The notes under the pieces were generated by a model. The model was given only the letters and a program-made list of their open reading frames with translations, did not search any database and was not told the origin of the DNA. A program made the translations under genes and the position numbers. From a candidate division KSB1 bacterium (GTDB taxonomy: Bacteria; Zhuqueibacterota; Zhuqueibacteria; Residuimicrobiales; Krinioviventaceae): 64,000 nucleotides of DNA. Below, one piece after another: positions 45,101 through 54,012 of this stretch. The DNA lies in assembly GCA_034505495.1 (NCBI GenBank), contig JAPDQV010000002.1:1-64000 (forward strand), read 5' to 3'. Every line of letters begins with the position of its first letter. The stretch's first letter is position 1.

Positions 45101-47141
45101 GCAAGGGATAGCCTCCTTGCCCTTGTTGCGCGTCGCCGCCGCTTTTGACCAGGCTTGCGACCGAAGAAACTTCGATTGCCGATGCCGTAAACACCACGCG
45201 GGCGCTCGGATCGGCTTCGCACCAGGCAGTGATGGTCTGCGTGCGGTTGACCCCGAGAACGTAGCCGATCTGCGCATTGCCGGCGATATCGCTGTAGACC
45301 TGCTCAGTTGTGAAGCGACCCGAAGGGTCATCGGAAGTAAAGATAACTCTTGCGCCGTAAATTGTGCGGCCATAGGCATCACGAACCTGCACTTTGAGCG
45401 GTTGCGGCAAAGGAGAAAAGGCAACCTCCGTCTGCCCGTCGCCGCCGGTTTTTACGAGCTGCCGGGGCCTGGAAAAGTAGAGTCGGGTGTTCGCCGGAAC
45501 ACTGTACATTTTTAGCACTGTTCCGTCGAGAAGCCTGACTTTTACATCAGCGCTGTCGCGTTGACCGAGACCGAAATGCTGCACCGGATCATCCTGACAA
45601 AGATAGCCGTAGGCGTTCTGTACTTCGCGATAGCCGACAAGCCGGGTCATCTCCTCCATATGCCCGCGGTCAAAGACCCAAATCTTGGTGCCGAAACCTC
45701 CCAGATCTCCCTTGGGTCCGCGGCCGGTCACCTTGAGCCAACGGTTCGTAGAGTTTAGTTCGTTGCGGAAGAGGCGGTTACCTGCGTTGGTCTGAAGTTC
45801 CTTATTGGCGTCGGCGAGGTAAAGATCAAGGTCGCCGTCATTGTCGATATCCGCCACCGCGCCTCCGCGCGGATCGTAATTATAGAGCTCGACTCCCGTA
45901 TTGGACAGCAGTTCGAAGGTTCCGTTCCCGCGGTTGCGGTAGAAAAGAGTCGTATCGCGCGTTCTGGGGGCAATGAGATCCAAATCGCCGTCATTGTCGG
46001 CGTCGAACAGAAACGTGCTGAAGCCCCACTGCGTCAGGTTGAGCTGGTCGGTGACGTCGTCAAAAAAACCGTTGCCGCGGTTACGATAAACGCGGATTTT
46101 ACCGCGCGTTTTGGCCTTGGGCGGGATGAAAATATCCAGATCGCCGTCGTTATCATAATCCGCCAACGTGGCGCCGTTGGCGTCGTTCAGCGGGTCAAAA
46201 AGGCCGCGGGCGGCTGTTTCGTCGGTAAATTTGCCGGTGCCGTCGTTGATCATCAACTGATTCGGAACTTGACGGCCGGAGTCGAAGCCTTCGATTTTTC
46301 GCCCGTCCTCGGCAATACCGGTATAGTTGCGGTGAATGATCAGTACATCGATGTCGCCGTCGTTGTCGATATCCCCGGCAGCTACGCCTTGTGTGCCCAT
46401 CCAGCTGCGATTCGGCGGATGCGTCAACCCGCTGTTGGTGACCGATTTAAAGGTGCCGTTGCCGTTGTTCAGATAGAATTCGTTCGGCTGCTCCGGTACT
46501 TTGATGATTTTCGTCATGTCGTAACGCGATTCTGCCGGTCCCCAATTAACCGCAAAAAGATCCATATCGCCGTCGTTATCGGCGTCAAAGGCAACGACGC
46601 CGCGAGTGCCGTATCCATAAGGCGCCGAGTCAAAATCTGGGAAAACGATGCGGATCAGCGGCAAACCGGCGAGATCGGTGACATTTTTAAAAAAGGCGTT
46701 GCCGTCATTTTGATAGAGGCGGTTGCGATCGTCCGTCGTTGCATTAAAGATATCATAATCGCCGTCGTTGTCGTAATCGACAAAGCAGATGCCGTGCGAA
46801 CCGGTCCAACCGTAGGGATCGTCGACGCCGCGCGCTTTGTCGCATTCGACATAGCCGTTCGGCGAAGACAAATAGAGGGTCTCCGGCAGGTGATCGGCAT
46901 AGCGTACGGCGTTGGAAATGTAGATGTCCGGCAGCAGATCGTTGTTGAGGTCGGCTATGATCACACCATGACCGTAGGCGCTCACGCCGTTTTCGACGTT
47001 ACCGGGCACGCCGAGTTGGCGGGCGACTTCGCTGAATTTGATTCCCTGGGCCTGGCCGGTACTGCTCGAAATAGAGATAAGGAGCGTCAGAACGGCCGCT
47101 TTGCCGATTCTCCATTGATTTGACCGTATGGTATCTAACAT
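42144..47141 (-). CDS. Giant secreted protein: VCBS propeller, ASPIC/UnbV, Ig-like array, type IX-like sorting tail
   Basis: 1,665 residues. A signal peptide (about 1-32) is followed by seven VCBS/FG-GAP repeats with calcium-binding cores such as DADNDGDMD and DIDNDGDLD (about 65-450), likely a beta-propeller. An ASPIC/UnbV domain follows (about 495-570, GGFGTKIWVFDRG, VQHFGLGQRDSADV). Then come about eight bacterial Ig-like (Big_1/invasin-type) domains with recurring SGDGQ...PLPEPLxVxVxD units, and a cadherin-like domain near 1400 (DIDGDEVTLQY). The C-terminal 85 residues hold YPNPFNPST and end VQKLTLIR, a type IX secretion/FlgD-like sorting domain. It probably reaches the cell surface as a long adhesin or polymer-binding stalk. 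It is the largest gene in the window and runs opposite to its neighbours. Confidence 0.88.
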   Translation of the reverse strand: MLDTIRSNQWRIGKAAVLTLLISISSSTGQAQGIKFSEVARQLGVPGNVENGVSAYGHGVIIADLNNDLLPDIYISNAVRYADHLPETLYLSSPNGYVECDKARGVDDPYGWTGSHGICFVDYDNDGDYDIFNATTDDRNRLYQNDGNAFFKNVTDLAGLPLIRIVFPDFDSAPYGYGTRGVVAFDADNDGDMDLFAVNWGPAESRYDMTKIIKVPEQPNEFYLNNGNGTFKSVTNSGLTHPPNRSWMGTQGVAAGDIDNDGDIDVLIIHRNYTGIAEDGRKIEGFDSGRQVPNQLMINDGTGKFTDETAARGLFDPLNDANGATLADYDNDGDLDIFIPPKAKTRGKIRVYRNRGNGFFDDVTDQLNLTQWGFSTFLFDADNDGDLDLIAPRTRDTTLFYRNRGNGTFELLSNTGVELYNYDPRGGAVADIDNDGDLDLYLADANKELQTNAGNRLFRNELNSTNRWLKVTGRGPKGDLGGFGTKIWVFDRGHMEEMTRLVGYREVQNAYGYLCQDDPVQHFGLGQRDSADVKVRLLDGTVLKMYSVPANTRLYFSRPRQLVKTGGDGQTEVAFSPLPQPLKVQVRDAYGRTIYGARVIFTSDDPSGRFTTEQVYSDIAGNAQIGYVLGVNRTQTITAWCEADPSARVVFTASAIEVSSVASLVKSGGDAQQGQGGYPLPQKLRVRALNSAGIGIPGVAVIFEPAAGCGSIAGLPRAERLTSADGYAEAEWTLGNRPSTQQQCAVYVKDQPTLRQIFQAGSFGPPEKLVLLGSQRPAGRVDQPLNDSVVVQITDSVDRPLRNILVQFAVAAGGGLVNRQSSVQVATRANGCAEVQWKLGTQAGRASQVLQVTSPAIPNRVLTVTADALPGPAARLEYVSGDGQVGILTQPLPEPLAVRVSDTFGNAIESHPVAFSVTQGDALFAGQSQLNVTTNADGVAQAVLRLGRKPDVTVRAVARNEEGNLEGSPVVFKLRGTAGAPSPDHSVFETPSSHIADGQTQGRLQILLRDAFDNPVSGYQVQVQALGVPVQLVQPSSTDSTGAAWAHFTASQIGQVIFQLFVDNKPFLTRTVLCIAGPPAQMVGFGDGQMQYAGEFLPQPIAVLITDAWQHPIADYPVFFRIVDGGGAIPEPQPVRTNDLGLAEVHWQLGPILGTQKSQAVAENLPFVQFTATALPFGAVRLVMVSGDRQTTAPNEAAPDSLVVQVLDSLRHPMPEVRIDFGIVGGESAENGRVTPASVQTRADGTAAAAYFAGSEIGLRIIRAGSAWGSVQFKVLVQRQALLSFEKLSPDSLTLPPHAEMEIIVRVRDGFGAPAAGAALSCTISGGGELIDPPPYFTAPTGIFATKWRLGAAGMQTCEIRGSSAVGVARFTAFVANHEPQFTAPDPMPDSINVLVGEETKIFFSAQDIDGDEVTLQYLNPNFGNFQQFGKRAIFTLSPDSTLIGNHLLELAAIDTYGAADTLQLLLQVSAEPLYFLLLQRLPKAQIEAFYDQPVNLLVEPADSSVLIVWMKEEIPVGVGPSLTTVFTEEEHPDGEAHVAAYLQRGRKLQILSWQIRLHKNSSLVNTPAEKLPRRTELSAGYPNPFNPSTRVRFTLAVSSWVRIEVTDLRGRCIKTLIDGRLSMGEHQVEWDGRDEHGVPVGSGVYLCRMQTDDYCGVQKLTLIR

Positions 47142-47230
47142 TTAAAAATTAGTTGCTTTTAGCAGGTGAATACATAAATTCTTGATGATTCCCACCGAAA
47201 AACGACCAATAAATTAATAGGATCCAAAGT

Positions 47231-49468
47231 ATGAAAACGGAAAAATTCTTTTTTGCCCTTGCGTTTGCGTGTTTTTCCGTTGCTTTCGGCAGTGATCCGC
47301 GCTATATGATGCCTTTGAACGGCACATGGCAGTTCGATCAAACGAAAACCGCCTTTCCGCCGAGCAGGTTCGGCAGGATTATACCGGTGCCCGGCTTGAT
47401 TCATTTGGCGCAACCGCCGATCGATCAATATAACAAACTATATGCCAAGTCCAAGACGCCTTTAAACAAGACCGATCATCGCGTCCTCGATCTTCAATAC
47501 GAGCCGAGGTACAATTGGTATCGCCGCCAGGTTGAGATTCCCGCATCTTTTCGCGGGTTGCAGGCAGTTTTGACGATCAAGAAAAGCCAATACGTCACCC
47601 AGGTTTTCATTAACGGCATGGATGCGGGCAGTTCCATCGAGTGCTATACACCCATCGATCTGCCGGTGACGTCGTTTCTCCGATTCGATAAAGCGAATGA
47701 AATCATGATCCGCGTCGGCGATCGCGCCTGGCTGCTGGCGCAGGCGGCAGGAAGTACGGACAAGGAAAAGGTCAATTACCTGCCCGGCATTTGGGACGAC
47801 GTCGAGTTGTCCTTCACCGATTTTCTACGCGTACACCGAGCGTTGGTTCTGCCTTCGCTGAAAAATCGCCGAGCCGTCGTCAAGCTGTTGATCCGCAATT
47901 TCAATCCCGCCCAGCAAATGTACGGCGATCCGATGGAGGATTCCTGCCTCGTGCGGATTAGCGTTTGCGAAAAAGCATCGGGCAACAAGGTCATCGGCCC
48001 AATTGAGAAAAAGTTGCAGACGGTGCGCGACAATTTGACTTTTGTCGAACTGATCCTGCCGTTTGATCAGCCTCACCCCTGGTCACCCGAAGATCCTTTT
48101 CTCTATCGCGCCCAAATCGAACTTTTGACGGCGGATCGCCGCGTTTCGGATTCGGTCGCCGAAACCTTCGGTATGCGCGACTTTGAACGACGCGGCAAGT
48201 TCTTTTATCTTAACGGCGAACGGCGGCTCTTGAGAGGGACAAACATCACCCTGCATCGTTTTTTCGAAGATCCCGACTGTCGAGATCTGCCGTGGAATCG
48301 CGCATGGGTTACCAAATTGCTGGCGCACTATCCCAAACAGCTCCACTGGAACGCCATGCGCATCTGCGTCGGCATCGCACCGGATTTCTGGTACGATATC
48401 GCCGATTCGGTCGGCCTTATGCTGCAGAACGAATGGCTCTATTGGCAGGATCACGGTTGGGATGAACAGATTCGCGCCGAGTATACGAATTGGGTTTGGT
48501 CGGACGGATCGCATCCGTCGATCGTTATTTGGGACGCCATTAATGAAAACTGGAACGACTATATCGGCAATTTCCTGATTCCGGAGCTCAAACGCCTGGA
48601 TCCGACGCGCATCTGGGACGCCGGTTACATGACCGATGAGCATATGGCGTTCGATGAAATGGATGAGCCGCACCCTTACATGCAGGGAACTTGGATGTTT
48701 CCCGATCAGGTGCGCGAGCAGCCGTATCCCCTCGGCGATCTGCACTATTGGCCTGCGGCATGGCATCGACAATGGGAGAGCAGTGCTGCGCAATTGGTCA
48801 ATGAGTACGGGTGGGTTTGGCTCTGGCGGAACGGCAGTCCCTCGCATTTGACTAGGGTTGTCTATGACTATTACCTCGGCCCGAACGCTTCGCCGCAGGC
48901 TTGTCGTGAAATGCAGGCTTATTGGCTGCAGTGCGAAACCGAAGCGCTTCGCGTACGCCGCGACCTGGCCGGCATTCTTGCCTTCTGTTATCTTTCCGAT
49001 AATCTCGGTTTCACCGGTGATTGGTGGATGGGAGATGTATCGAAACTCGAACCGGCGCCTGCCCTGGCCTGGTTCAGGCACTGCTTTGCGCCCAGCGCCG
49101 TTTTCATCGACCTGACCGATCACCGCTACGCCAAAGCCGCTAAACCATTCAAGCCGAAACAAGAGCTGGCTTTCAACCTCATCGGCGTAACCGATTACCT
49201 GTCTCCGGTGTCCGGCCAAGTCAATCTGCAACTTTTGAACGGCGACGGTGAATCGATTTGGTCTAAGCAACTGAGCGTCGAAATTCCCCCTTACGCCAAC
49301 CGCTACATCCCGGTTGTTTTGACATTACCCGAAAAGCCGGGCGGTTATCTGCTGACGGCCGAGTTTACTCCGGAAAGCGGATCGACGGTCATCTCTCGCC
49401 GCTATCTGCGAGTCGGTGAAACAGAGGCCCGCTATTACGATCTGCCCATTCCTGAATTAACCCGTTAA
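47231..49468 (+). CDS. Secreted GH2-type glycoside hydrolase
   Basis: 745 residues with a signal peptide (MKTEKFFFALAFACFSVAFG). The N-terminal jelly roll (LNGTWQFDQTK, NWYRRQVEIP, TQVFINGMDAGS) and Ig domain lead into a TIM barrel (FFYLNGERRLLRGTNI) with probable acid/base Glu439 in WDAINENW and nucleophile Glu525 in LVNEYGW. The barrel ends near residue 640 and a beta-rich tail follows. It resembles divergent GH2 proteins of the mannosidase/glucuronidase side. It lies divergently from the giant surface protein and 22 bases before a UroD-like gene. The substrate is not assigned. The 47142-47230 spacer is AT-rich with no clear promoter. Confidence 0.85.
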   Translation: MKTEKFFFALAFACFSVAFGSDPRYMMPLNGTWQFDQTKTAFPPSRFGRIIPVPGLIHLAQPPIDQYNKLYAKSKTPLNKTDHRVLDLQYEPRYNWYRRQVEIPASFRGLQAVLTIKKSQYVTQVFINGMDAGSSIECYTPIDLPVTSFLRFDKANEIMIRVGDRAWLLAQAAGSTDKEKVNYLPGIWDDVELSFTDFLRVHRALVLPSLKNRRAVVKLLIRNFNPAQQMYGDPMEDSCLVRISVCEKASGNKVIGPIEKKLQTVRDNLTFVELILPFDQPHPWSPEDPFLYRAQIELLTADRRVSDSVAETFGMRDFERRGKFFYLNGERRLLRGTNITLHRFFEDPDCRDLPWNRAWVTKLLAHYPKQLHWNAMRICVGIAPDFWYDIADSVGLMLQNEWLYWQDHGWDEQIRAEYTNWVWSDGSHPSIVIWDAINENWNDYIGNFLIPELKRLDPTRIWDAGYMTDEHMAFDEMDEPHPYMQGTWMFPDQVREQPYPLGDLHYWPAAWHRQWESSAAQLVNEYGWVWLWRNGSPSHLTRVVYDYYLGPNASPQACREMQAYWLQCETEALRVRRDLAGILAFCYLSDNLGFTGDWWMGDVSKLEPAPALAWFRHCFAPSAVFIDLTDHRYAKAAKPFKPKQELAFNLIGVTDYLSPVSGQVNLQLLNGDGESIWSKQLSVEIPPYANRYIPVVLTLPEKPGGYLLTAEFTPESGSTVISRRYLRVGETEARYYDLPIPELTR

Positions 49469-49490
49469 GGAATCAGAGAAAGGCAAAGAA

Positions 49491-50555
49491 ATGGACCCTG
49501 AATTGCAAGCGATCGTTGCCCGCCTCGAAAAGACAAACCGAAAACCCGAGTTCAATAATCTGCTGAGAATTTTGCGGCGGGAAGTTCCTTCGCGACCGAC
49601 TCTCTTCGAGTTCACGCTGAACCAAAAAGTTTATGAACAGGTGACCCAACAGCCGCAACCGGAAGACGGAGACGGCGCGGCCTGGGCGCGTTATCTAATC
49701 AAAGCTTTCGGCAAGCTCGGCTATGATTTTGCCGTCATCGGCGGCTGGCATCATCGGGCGTTGGTTTTTGAAAAGGAAACCGTAGTGCAAAAGGCTTCCA
49801 AATCGTTGAATCAGGGCGCCGTCATCACCAACGAAAAAGAGTTTGATGAATATCCATGGCCGTCGCTGCGGGAAGATCGACTGGCCTTTTTTGCCTCGAT
49901 CGATTCCGAATTGCCTGACGGCATGAAGCTGATCGCCTGCGGTTATGCCGGTGTGCTCGAAACGGTCATCGAATTGGTCGGTTACGAAAATCTCTGCACC
50001 ATGATCTATCTCCAACCCGAACTCGCTGAGGCCATTTTTGCCCAGGTCGGCAGCCGCATCCTTGCACTCTATCAGCGCTGCCTCGAATATGATGCCGTAG
50101 GTGCGATCATCGCCAACGACGATTGGGGCTTTAAGACGCAGACCATGCTGCCCCCGGATGATCTTCGCCGTTTGGTATTCCCTTGGTACAAAAAGGTCGT
50201 GCAGGCAGCCCATGAACGCGGTAAGCCGGTCATTCTGCACTCCTGCGGCAACCTGGAGGCGGTCATGGACGATATCATCGACGATCTAAAGGTCGACGGC
50301 AAGCATTCGTTTGAGGACGTTATTTTTCCAGTCGAGGAGGCCGTTGCCAAGTGGGGGGACCGTATCGCCGTGATCGGCGGCATCGATGTGGACTTTATCG
50401 CGCAGCAGGCGCCGGAGCTGATCCGCGAACGCGCCGCCCGATTGGCGCATCTTTCCCTGCAGCGCGGCGGTATCGCCGTGGGAAGCGGCAACTCGATTCC
50501 CGAATACATTCCGATCCGGAACTATTGCGCGTTGTTGGAAGCGGTTTTATTTTAA
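49491..50555 (+). CDS. UroD-like methyltransferase family protein (third in window)
   Basis: 354 residues of the UroD fold. It contains RPTLFEFTLNQKVYEQ, the zinc pair in VILHSCGNLEAVMDD, HSFEDVIFPVEEAVAKWGDRIAVIGGIDVD, and a C-terminal GGIAVGSGNSIPEYIP. Such short UroD-like proteins are common in sugar-degradation loci of unknown chemistry. AAAGG lies before the ATG. It sits between a GH2 gene and the promoter of the N-acetylglucosamine operon. Confidence 0.85.
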   Translation: MDPELQAIVARLEKTNRKPEFNNLLRILRREVPSRPTLFEFTLNQKVYEQVTQQPQPEDGDGAAWARYLIKAFGKLGYDFAVIGGWHHRALVFEKETVVQKASKSLNQGAVITNEKEFDEYPWPSLREDRLAFFASIDSELPDGMKLIACGYAGVLETVIELVGYENLCTMIYLQPELAEAIFAQVGSRILALYQRCLEYDAVGAIIANDDWGFKTQTMLPPDDLRRLVFPWYKKVVQAAHERGKPVILHSCGNLEAVMDDIIDDLKVDGKHSFEDVIFPVEEAVAKWGDRIAVIGGIDVDFIAQQAPELIRERAARLAHLSLQRGGIAVGSGNSIPEYIPIRNYCALLEAVLF

Positions 50556-50598
50556 ACGATTTTGGATTGGCCTCCCGGCCGATTAATTACAATTTTTC

Positions 50599-50648
50599 TT
50601 GCAAAAGCGAATCAAAAGGATTATTTTACCGATGTAAATTCAATGAAT
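50599..50648 (+). promoter_or_regulatory. Promoter and palindromic operator of the N-acetylglucosamine operon
   Basis: TTGCAA (50599-50604), 17 bases, TATTTT (50622-50627). The palindrome ATTCAATGAAT occupies 50638-50648, ten bases after the -10 and over the predicted start point. The same 11 bases lie nine bases after the -10 of the promoter before 57834. Confidence 0.55.
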
Positions 50649-50666
50649 GAACATAAAGGTTGCTTT

Positions 50667-53015
50667 ATGAATTATCAAAACACATTATCCAATGTGGAAA
50701 AAGCAATTCTGGCGCAGTCGGCCCACGCCCTGATTTATCCGCCGACCGAAAAGGTTCCGGTGATTGAGGTGGAAAATTTTCCGATGCTGGGCAAATTGAC
50801 GGCACTGCGATTTTTGGAATGGGTACAGAAACATCGCGGCGGCGTTATTGCCCTGCCCACCGGAAAGACGCCTGAATATTTCATAAAATATGTGAAACGA
50901 TATCTGGCCGGATGGAGCAATAAAGAGATCCAATCCGAATTAGAATCTTACGGCATCGATCCGGCGATCGAACCGGACATGAACAGCCTTCATTTCATCC
51001 AGATCGATGAATTCTATCCCATCGATCCGAAACAGAAAAACAGTTTTTTCTATTACGTCAACAAGTTTTATATCGAAGGCTTTGGTCTTGATCCCCGCAA
51101 AGCCATGCTGATGAACTTTTGGGAGGTGGGCGTACCGCCGGGGAAAACCTTAAAAGATGTATTCCCGGACGGCTGCGTAGATCTTTCGTTGCGTCATCGG
51201 CATCCGGTAAACGAAAAAGAGGCGATGCAGAAAGCAGCTATCGAGGCGGTCGATCAGTTCTGCACCGATTATGAGCATAAAATCCGCTCGCTTGGCGGGA
51301 TCGGCTTTTTCCTCGGCGGCATCGGGCCGGACGGTCACATCGCCTTCAATATTCGCGGTTCCGATCATTTCTCCACCACACGTCTGACGGCCACCAATTA
51401 CGAAACACAGGCGGCTGCGGCCTCGGATTTGGGCGGCATCGAAGTGTCGCGTAATCGTCTGGTCGTGACGATCGGCCTGAAGACGATTGCTCACAATCCG
51501 GATGTGACAGCCATCATCATCGCCGCCGGCGAGGCCAAAGCCAAAGTCATCGCCCAAGCCATCGAAAACCCCAAGAGCAATCTTTATCCTGCCTCGATCC
51601 TGCAAAACCTGCCGAATGGAAGATTCTACTTGACGATCGGAGCCGCTTCCAGGTTGATCGAACGTCGGTTTGTAGACTTTAAGGCTAAGGAAGAGCTGCC
51701 CTTTGCGGAGATCGAGCGGACCGTCATCGACCTGGCGGTGAACAAAAAGAAACGCATCTTGGACTTGAACCGCAAAGACCTGAGCAGCGATCGGTTCGGC
51801 AATGAGCTCCTGCGCCGTTTCCCGGACAATTATGAAGCATTGCTCCACAAAGTGTATGAATCCGTTGATCAAAAATTGAAGGACGGCCTGGAAGAGCTCG
51901 ACAAAAAAGTTTTTATGCATACGGCGCCTCATCATGACGACATCGAATTGGGATACCTGCCCTATATTTATCACTTGGTGCGCAAGCCGGATAACATCCA
52001 TTATTTTACCTACATGACCAGCGGCTTTACAGCCGTCACCAATCATTACGTCCTACGGATGCTTGAGATATTGCAGCGGCAATTGAATTCAACGGAGATG
52101 GTACGTCTCATCGATTCCGGTTATTTCAAGCGGGATCAGCATACGGAGGATTGGGATGTCTATCATTATCTGGACGGCGTGGCTGCCAACAGCCGCACGA
52201 TCCTCGAAGAGGCCAACTGCCGCCGCCTGCTGCGCATTTTGATGGAAGTGCTGGAGGAAGAGAGCCCGGCGCATCTTGCCGACCGAATCAACGAGCTGAT
52301 CGGCTATTTCCGAACGCAGTATCCGGGCAAAAAGGATCTGCCGCACATTCAACGGCTCAAAGGCATGATTCGCGAGTGGGAGGCGGATCTCTTTTGGGCG
52401 CATTTCGGCTTCAGTTCCCGCTCGGTAAAACATTTCCGTTTGGGGTTTTACAAAGGCGAGATCTTTACCGAAGATCCCGAGTTTCAGCGCGATGTTCAAC
52501 CATTGGTTGATTTTATGAAAGAGATCACGCCGGATGTGGTTACTCTGGCCTTCGATCCCGAGGGCAGCGGTCCGGATACCCATTACAAAGTTATGCGCGC
52601 GATTGCTGAAGCAATAAAGGTTTATCTAAGCTTGGGCGGAAAAGAGCCGGAAATTTGGGGATATCGCAACGTATGGTACCGATTTCATCCGGCGGAGGCG
52701 ACGACTTTTGTGCCGGTCTCCATCAACTCGATGGCCGTGCTCAACAACGCCTTCACCAATGCCTTCGGCTCACAGGTCGACGCTTCTTTTCCGAGCTATG
52801 AGCTGGATGGGCCCTTTTCAAAGCTCGTGCAAAAAATCTGGTCGGAACAGTTCTACGCCGTCAAAGTCTGCATGGGCGACGACTATTTTAATGAGAACCG
52901 CCATCCGCGTGTCAGAGCCTGCCACGGTCTCTGTTTTCTGAAAAAGATGAGCGTCAACGAGTTCCTGGAGCAGACGATGATTCTGAAGCGGCGATTGGAA
53001 ATAGGAAACGAGTGA
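50667..53015 (+). CDS. Glucosamine-6-phosphate deaminase-like protein fused to PIG-L deacetylase-like domain
   Basis: 782 residues. Residues about 10-370 are a NagB/SugarP-isomerase domain: IALPTGKTPEYF, FIQIDEFYPID (Asp114) and GGIGPDGHIAFN (Asp222, His224). The E. coli catalytic Glu148 position reads Ile229 (FNIRG for FNEP), so ring opening may differ. Residues about 415-770 are a PIG-L/LmbE-type deacetylase domain with the zinc motif PHHDDIELG (His422, Asp424, Asp425; His in place of the usual Pro) and a C-terminal HPRVRACHG. The pair would remove acetate from GlcNAc-6-phosphate and then ammonia from GlcN-6-phosphate. No separate nagA is in the window. The start at 50667 follows AAAGG; an ATG at 50643 overlaps the operator. 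It is first in an operon with two ROK genes. Confidence 0.87.
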   Translation: MNYQNTLSNVEKAILAQSAHALIYPPTEKVPVIEVENFPMLGKLTALRFLEWVQKHRGGVIALPTGKTPEYFIKYVKRYLAGWSNKEIQSELESYGIDPAIEPDMNSLHFIQIDEFYPIDPKQKNSFFYYVNKFYIEGFGLDPRKAMLMNFWEVGVPPGKTLKDVFPDGCVDLSLRHRHPVNEKEAMQKAAIEAVDQFCTDYEHKIRSLGGIGFFLGGIGPDGHIAFNIRGSDHFSTTRLTATNYETQAAAASDLGGIEVSRNRLVVTIGLKTIAHNPDVTAIIIAAGEAKAKVIAQAIENPKSNLYPASILQNLPNGRFYLTIGAASRLIERRFVDFKAKEELPFAEIERTVIDLAVNKKKRILDLNRKDLSSDRFGNELLRRFPDNYEALLHKVYESVDQKLKDGLEELDKKVFMHTAPHHDDIELGYLPYIYHLVRKPDNIHYFTYMTSGFTAVTNHYVLRMLEILQRQLNSTEMVRLIDSGYFKRDQHTEDWDVYHYLDGVAANSRTILEEANCRRLLRILMEVLEEESPAHLADRINELIGYFRTQYPGKKDLPHIQRLKGMIREWEADLFWAHFGFSSRSVKHFRLGFYKGEIFTEDPEFQRDVQPLVDFMKEITPDVVTLAFDPEGSGPDTHYKVMRAIAEAIKVYLSLGGKEPEIWGYRNVWYRFHPAEATTFVPVSINSMAVLNNAFTNAFGSQVDASFPSYELDGPFSKLVQKIWSEQFYAVKVCMGDDYFNENRHPRVRACHGLCFLKKMSVNEFLEQTMILKRRLEIGNE

Positions 53016-53025
53016 AGGAAAGCCA

Positions 53026-53994
53026 TTGGAAACGCTCTATTGTGGTATCGACATCGGCGGAACGACTACGAACATCGGTTTGGTGGATGAAAACGGCGCA
53101 ATTAAGGGTTGGCGTCAGATTCTTACGCACGTTGCGGAAGGGCCAGCTTCTCTCGCCGACCGTGTAAGCGCCATAGTCGATGAACTTTGCGATCTGAACG
53201 GCGTAAAGAAACCTGCAGCCTGCGGCATCGGAATTCCGGGTGTTGTTGAGCACGATCTTGGAGTCTTGAGTACAGCAACAAATTTTATCGGCTGGACGTC
53301 AATTCCGCTGACGCAATTATTCGCCGAACGGATGCTTCTGCCGGTAATTATTGAGAACGATGCCAATGCGGCGGCGTTCGGTGAATTGATTTTCGGCGCA
53401 GGGCGCGGGTGCCGTAACATGCTGATGGTCACTTTAGGAACCGGCGTCGGCGGCGGCCTTGTGCTCGACGGATCGATTTACCGCGGAGCCTTTGGGAAAG
53501 CCGGCGAATTCGGCCATATGAGCATAAACTTTTTCGGCAAAAAATGCGCCTGCGGTCGTCGCGGGTGCATCGAAGCTTATATCAAAGCTTCAGCGTTGGT
53601 GAACAGCGCTTTGGAAATAGCTGCCGAAGTGAAAAATTCTTTGATTCATACCTGCCCCCGAGAATCGTTGACTTCAAAAATAATCTATGAGTTTGCCTGT
53701 AAAGGGGACACAGTTGCAAAACAAGTTTTGCATAAGGCCGGTGAATACTTGGGAATTGGATTGGGGAATGTAGCCAACCTTTTGGATTTGGAGCGGTTCG
53801 TTATCGGCGGGGCCGTCTCCGGGGCCGGTGAATACGTTTTGATGCCGGCGCAGGCAAAGCTTCAGGAAATTGCCCTGGCAAACCCGCACGGCAAGATACC
53901 GTCGATCGTTCCGGCGGAACTTGGCCAGGCTGCCGGCGTTGTCGGAGCGGCAACTTTGGCCATGCGGCAGCAGAGCATAATAAATAATCATTAA
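53026..53994 (+). CDS. ROK family sugar kinase (glucokinase/N-acetylglucosamine kinase type)
   Basis: 322 residues. The ATP motif is GIDIGGTTTNIGLVDENG (7-24), catalytic Asp112 lies in ENDANAA, and the glycine-rich GTGVGGGLVLDG (138-149) is intact. The ROK zinc motif is complete: EFGHM (His164) and CACGRRGC (Cys174, Cys176, Cys181) followed by IEAY. The start is TTG at 53026 with GAAGGA six bases upstream, ten bases after the deaminase fusion. Context points to phosphorylation of N-acetylglucosamine at C6, which would feed the upstream enzyme. Glucose is the main alternative. Confidence 0.92.
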   Translation: METLYCGIDIGGTTTNIGLVDENGAIKGWRQILTHVAEGPASLADRVSAIVDELCDLNGVKKPAACGIGIPGVVEHDLGVLSTATNFIGWTSIPLTQLFAERMLLPVIIENDANAAAFGELIFGAGRGCRNMLMVTLGTGVGGGLVLDGSIYRGAFGKAGEFGHMSINFFGKKCACGRRGCIEAYIKASALVNSALEIAAEVKNSLIHTCPRESLTSKIIYEFACKGDTVAKQVLHKAGEYLGIGLGNVANLLDLERFVIGGAVSGAGEYVLMPAQAKLQEIALANPHGKIPSIVPAELGQAAGVVGAATLAMRQQSIINNH

Positions 53995-54012
53995 AGAGGG
54001 GAAAGCAGGAAT

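Noticed and set aside
45750-46990. Regularly spaced short repeats that look array-like at DNA level
   Set aside because: They are codons of the VCBS repeats (DNDGD cores), in frame and divergent, not a CRISPR array.
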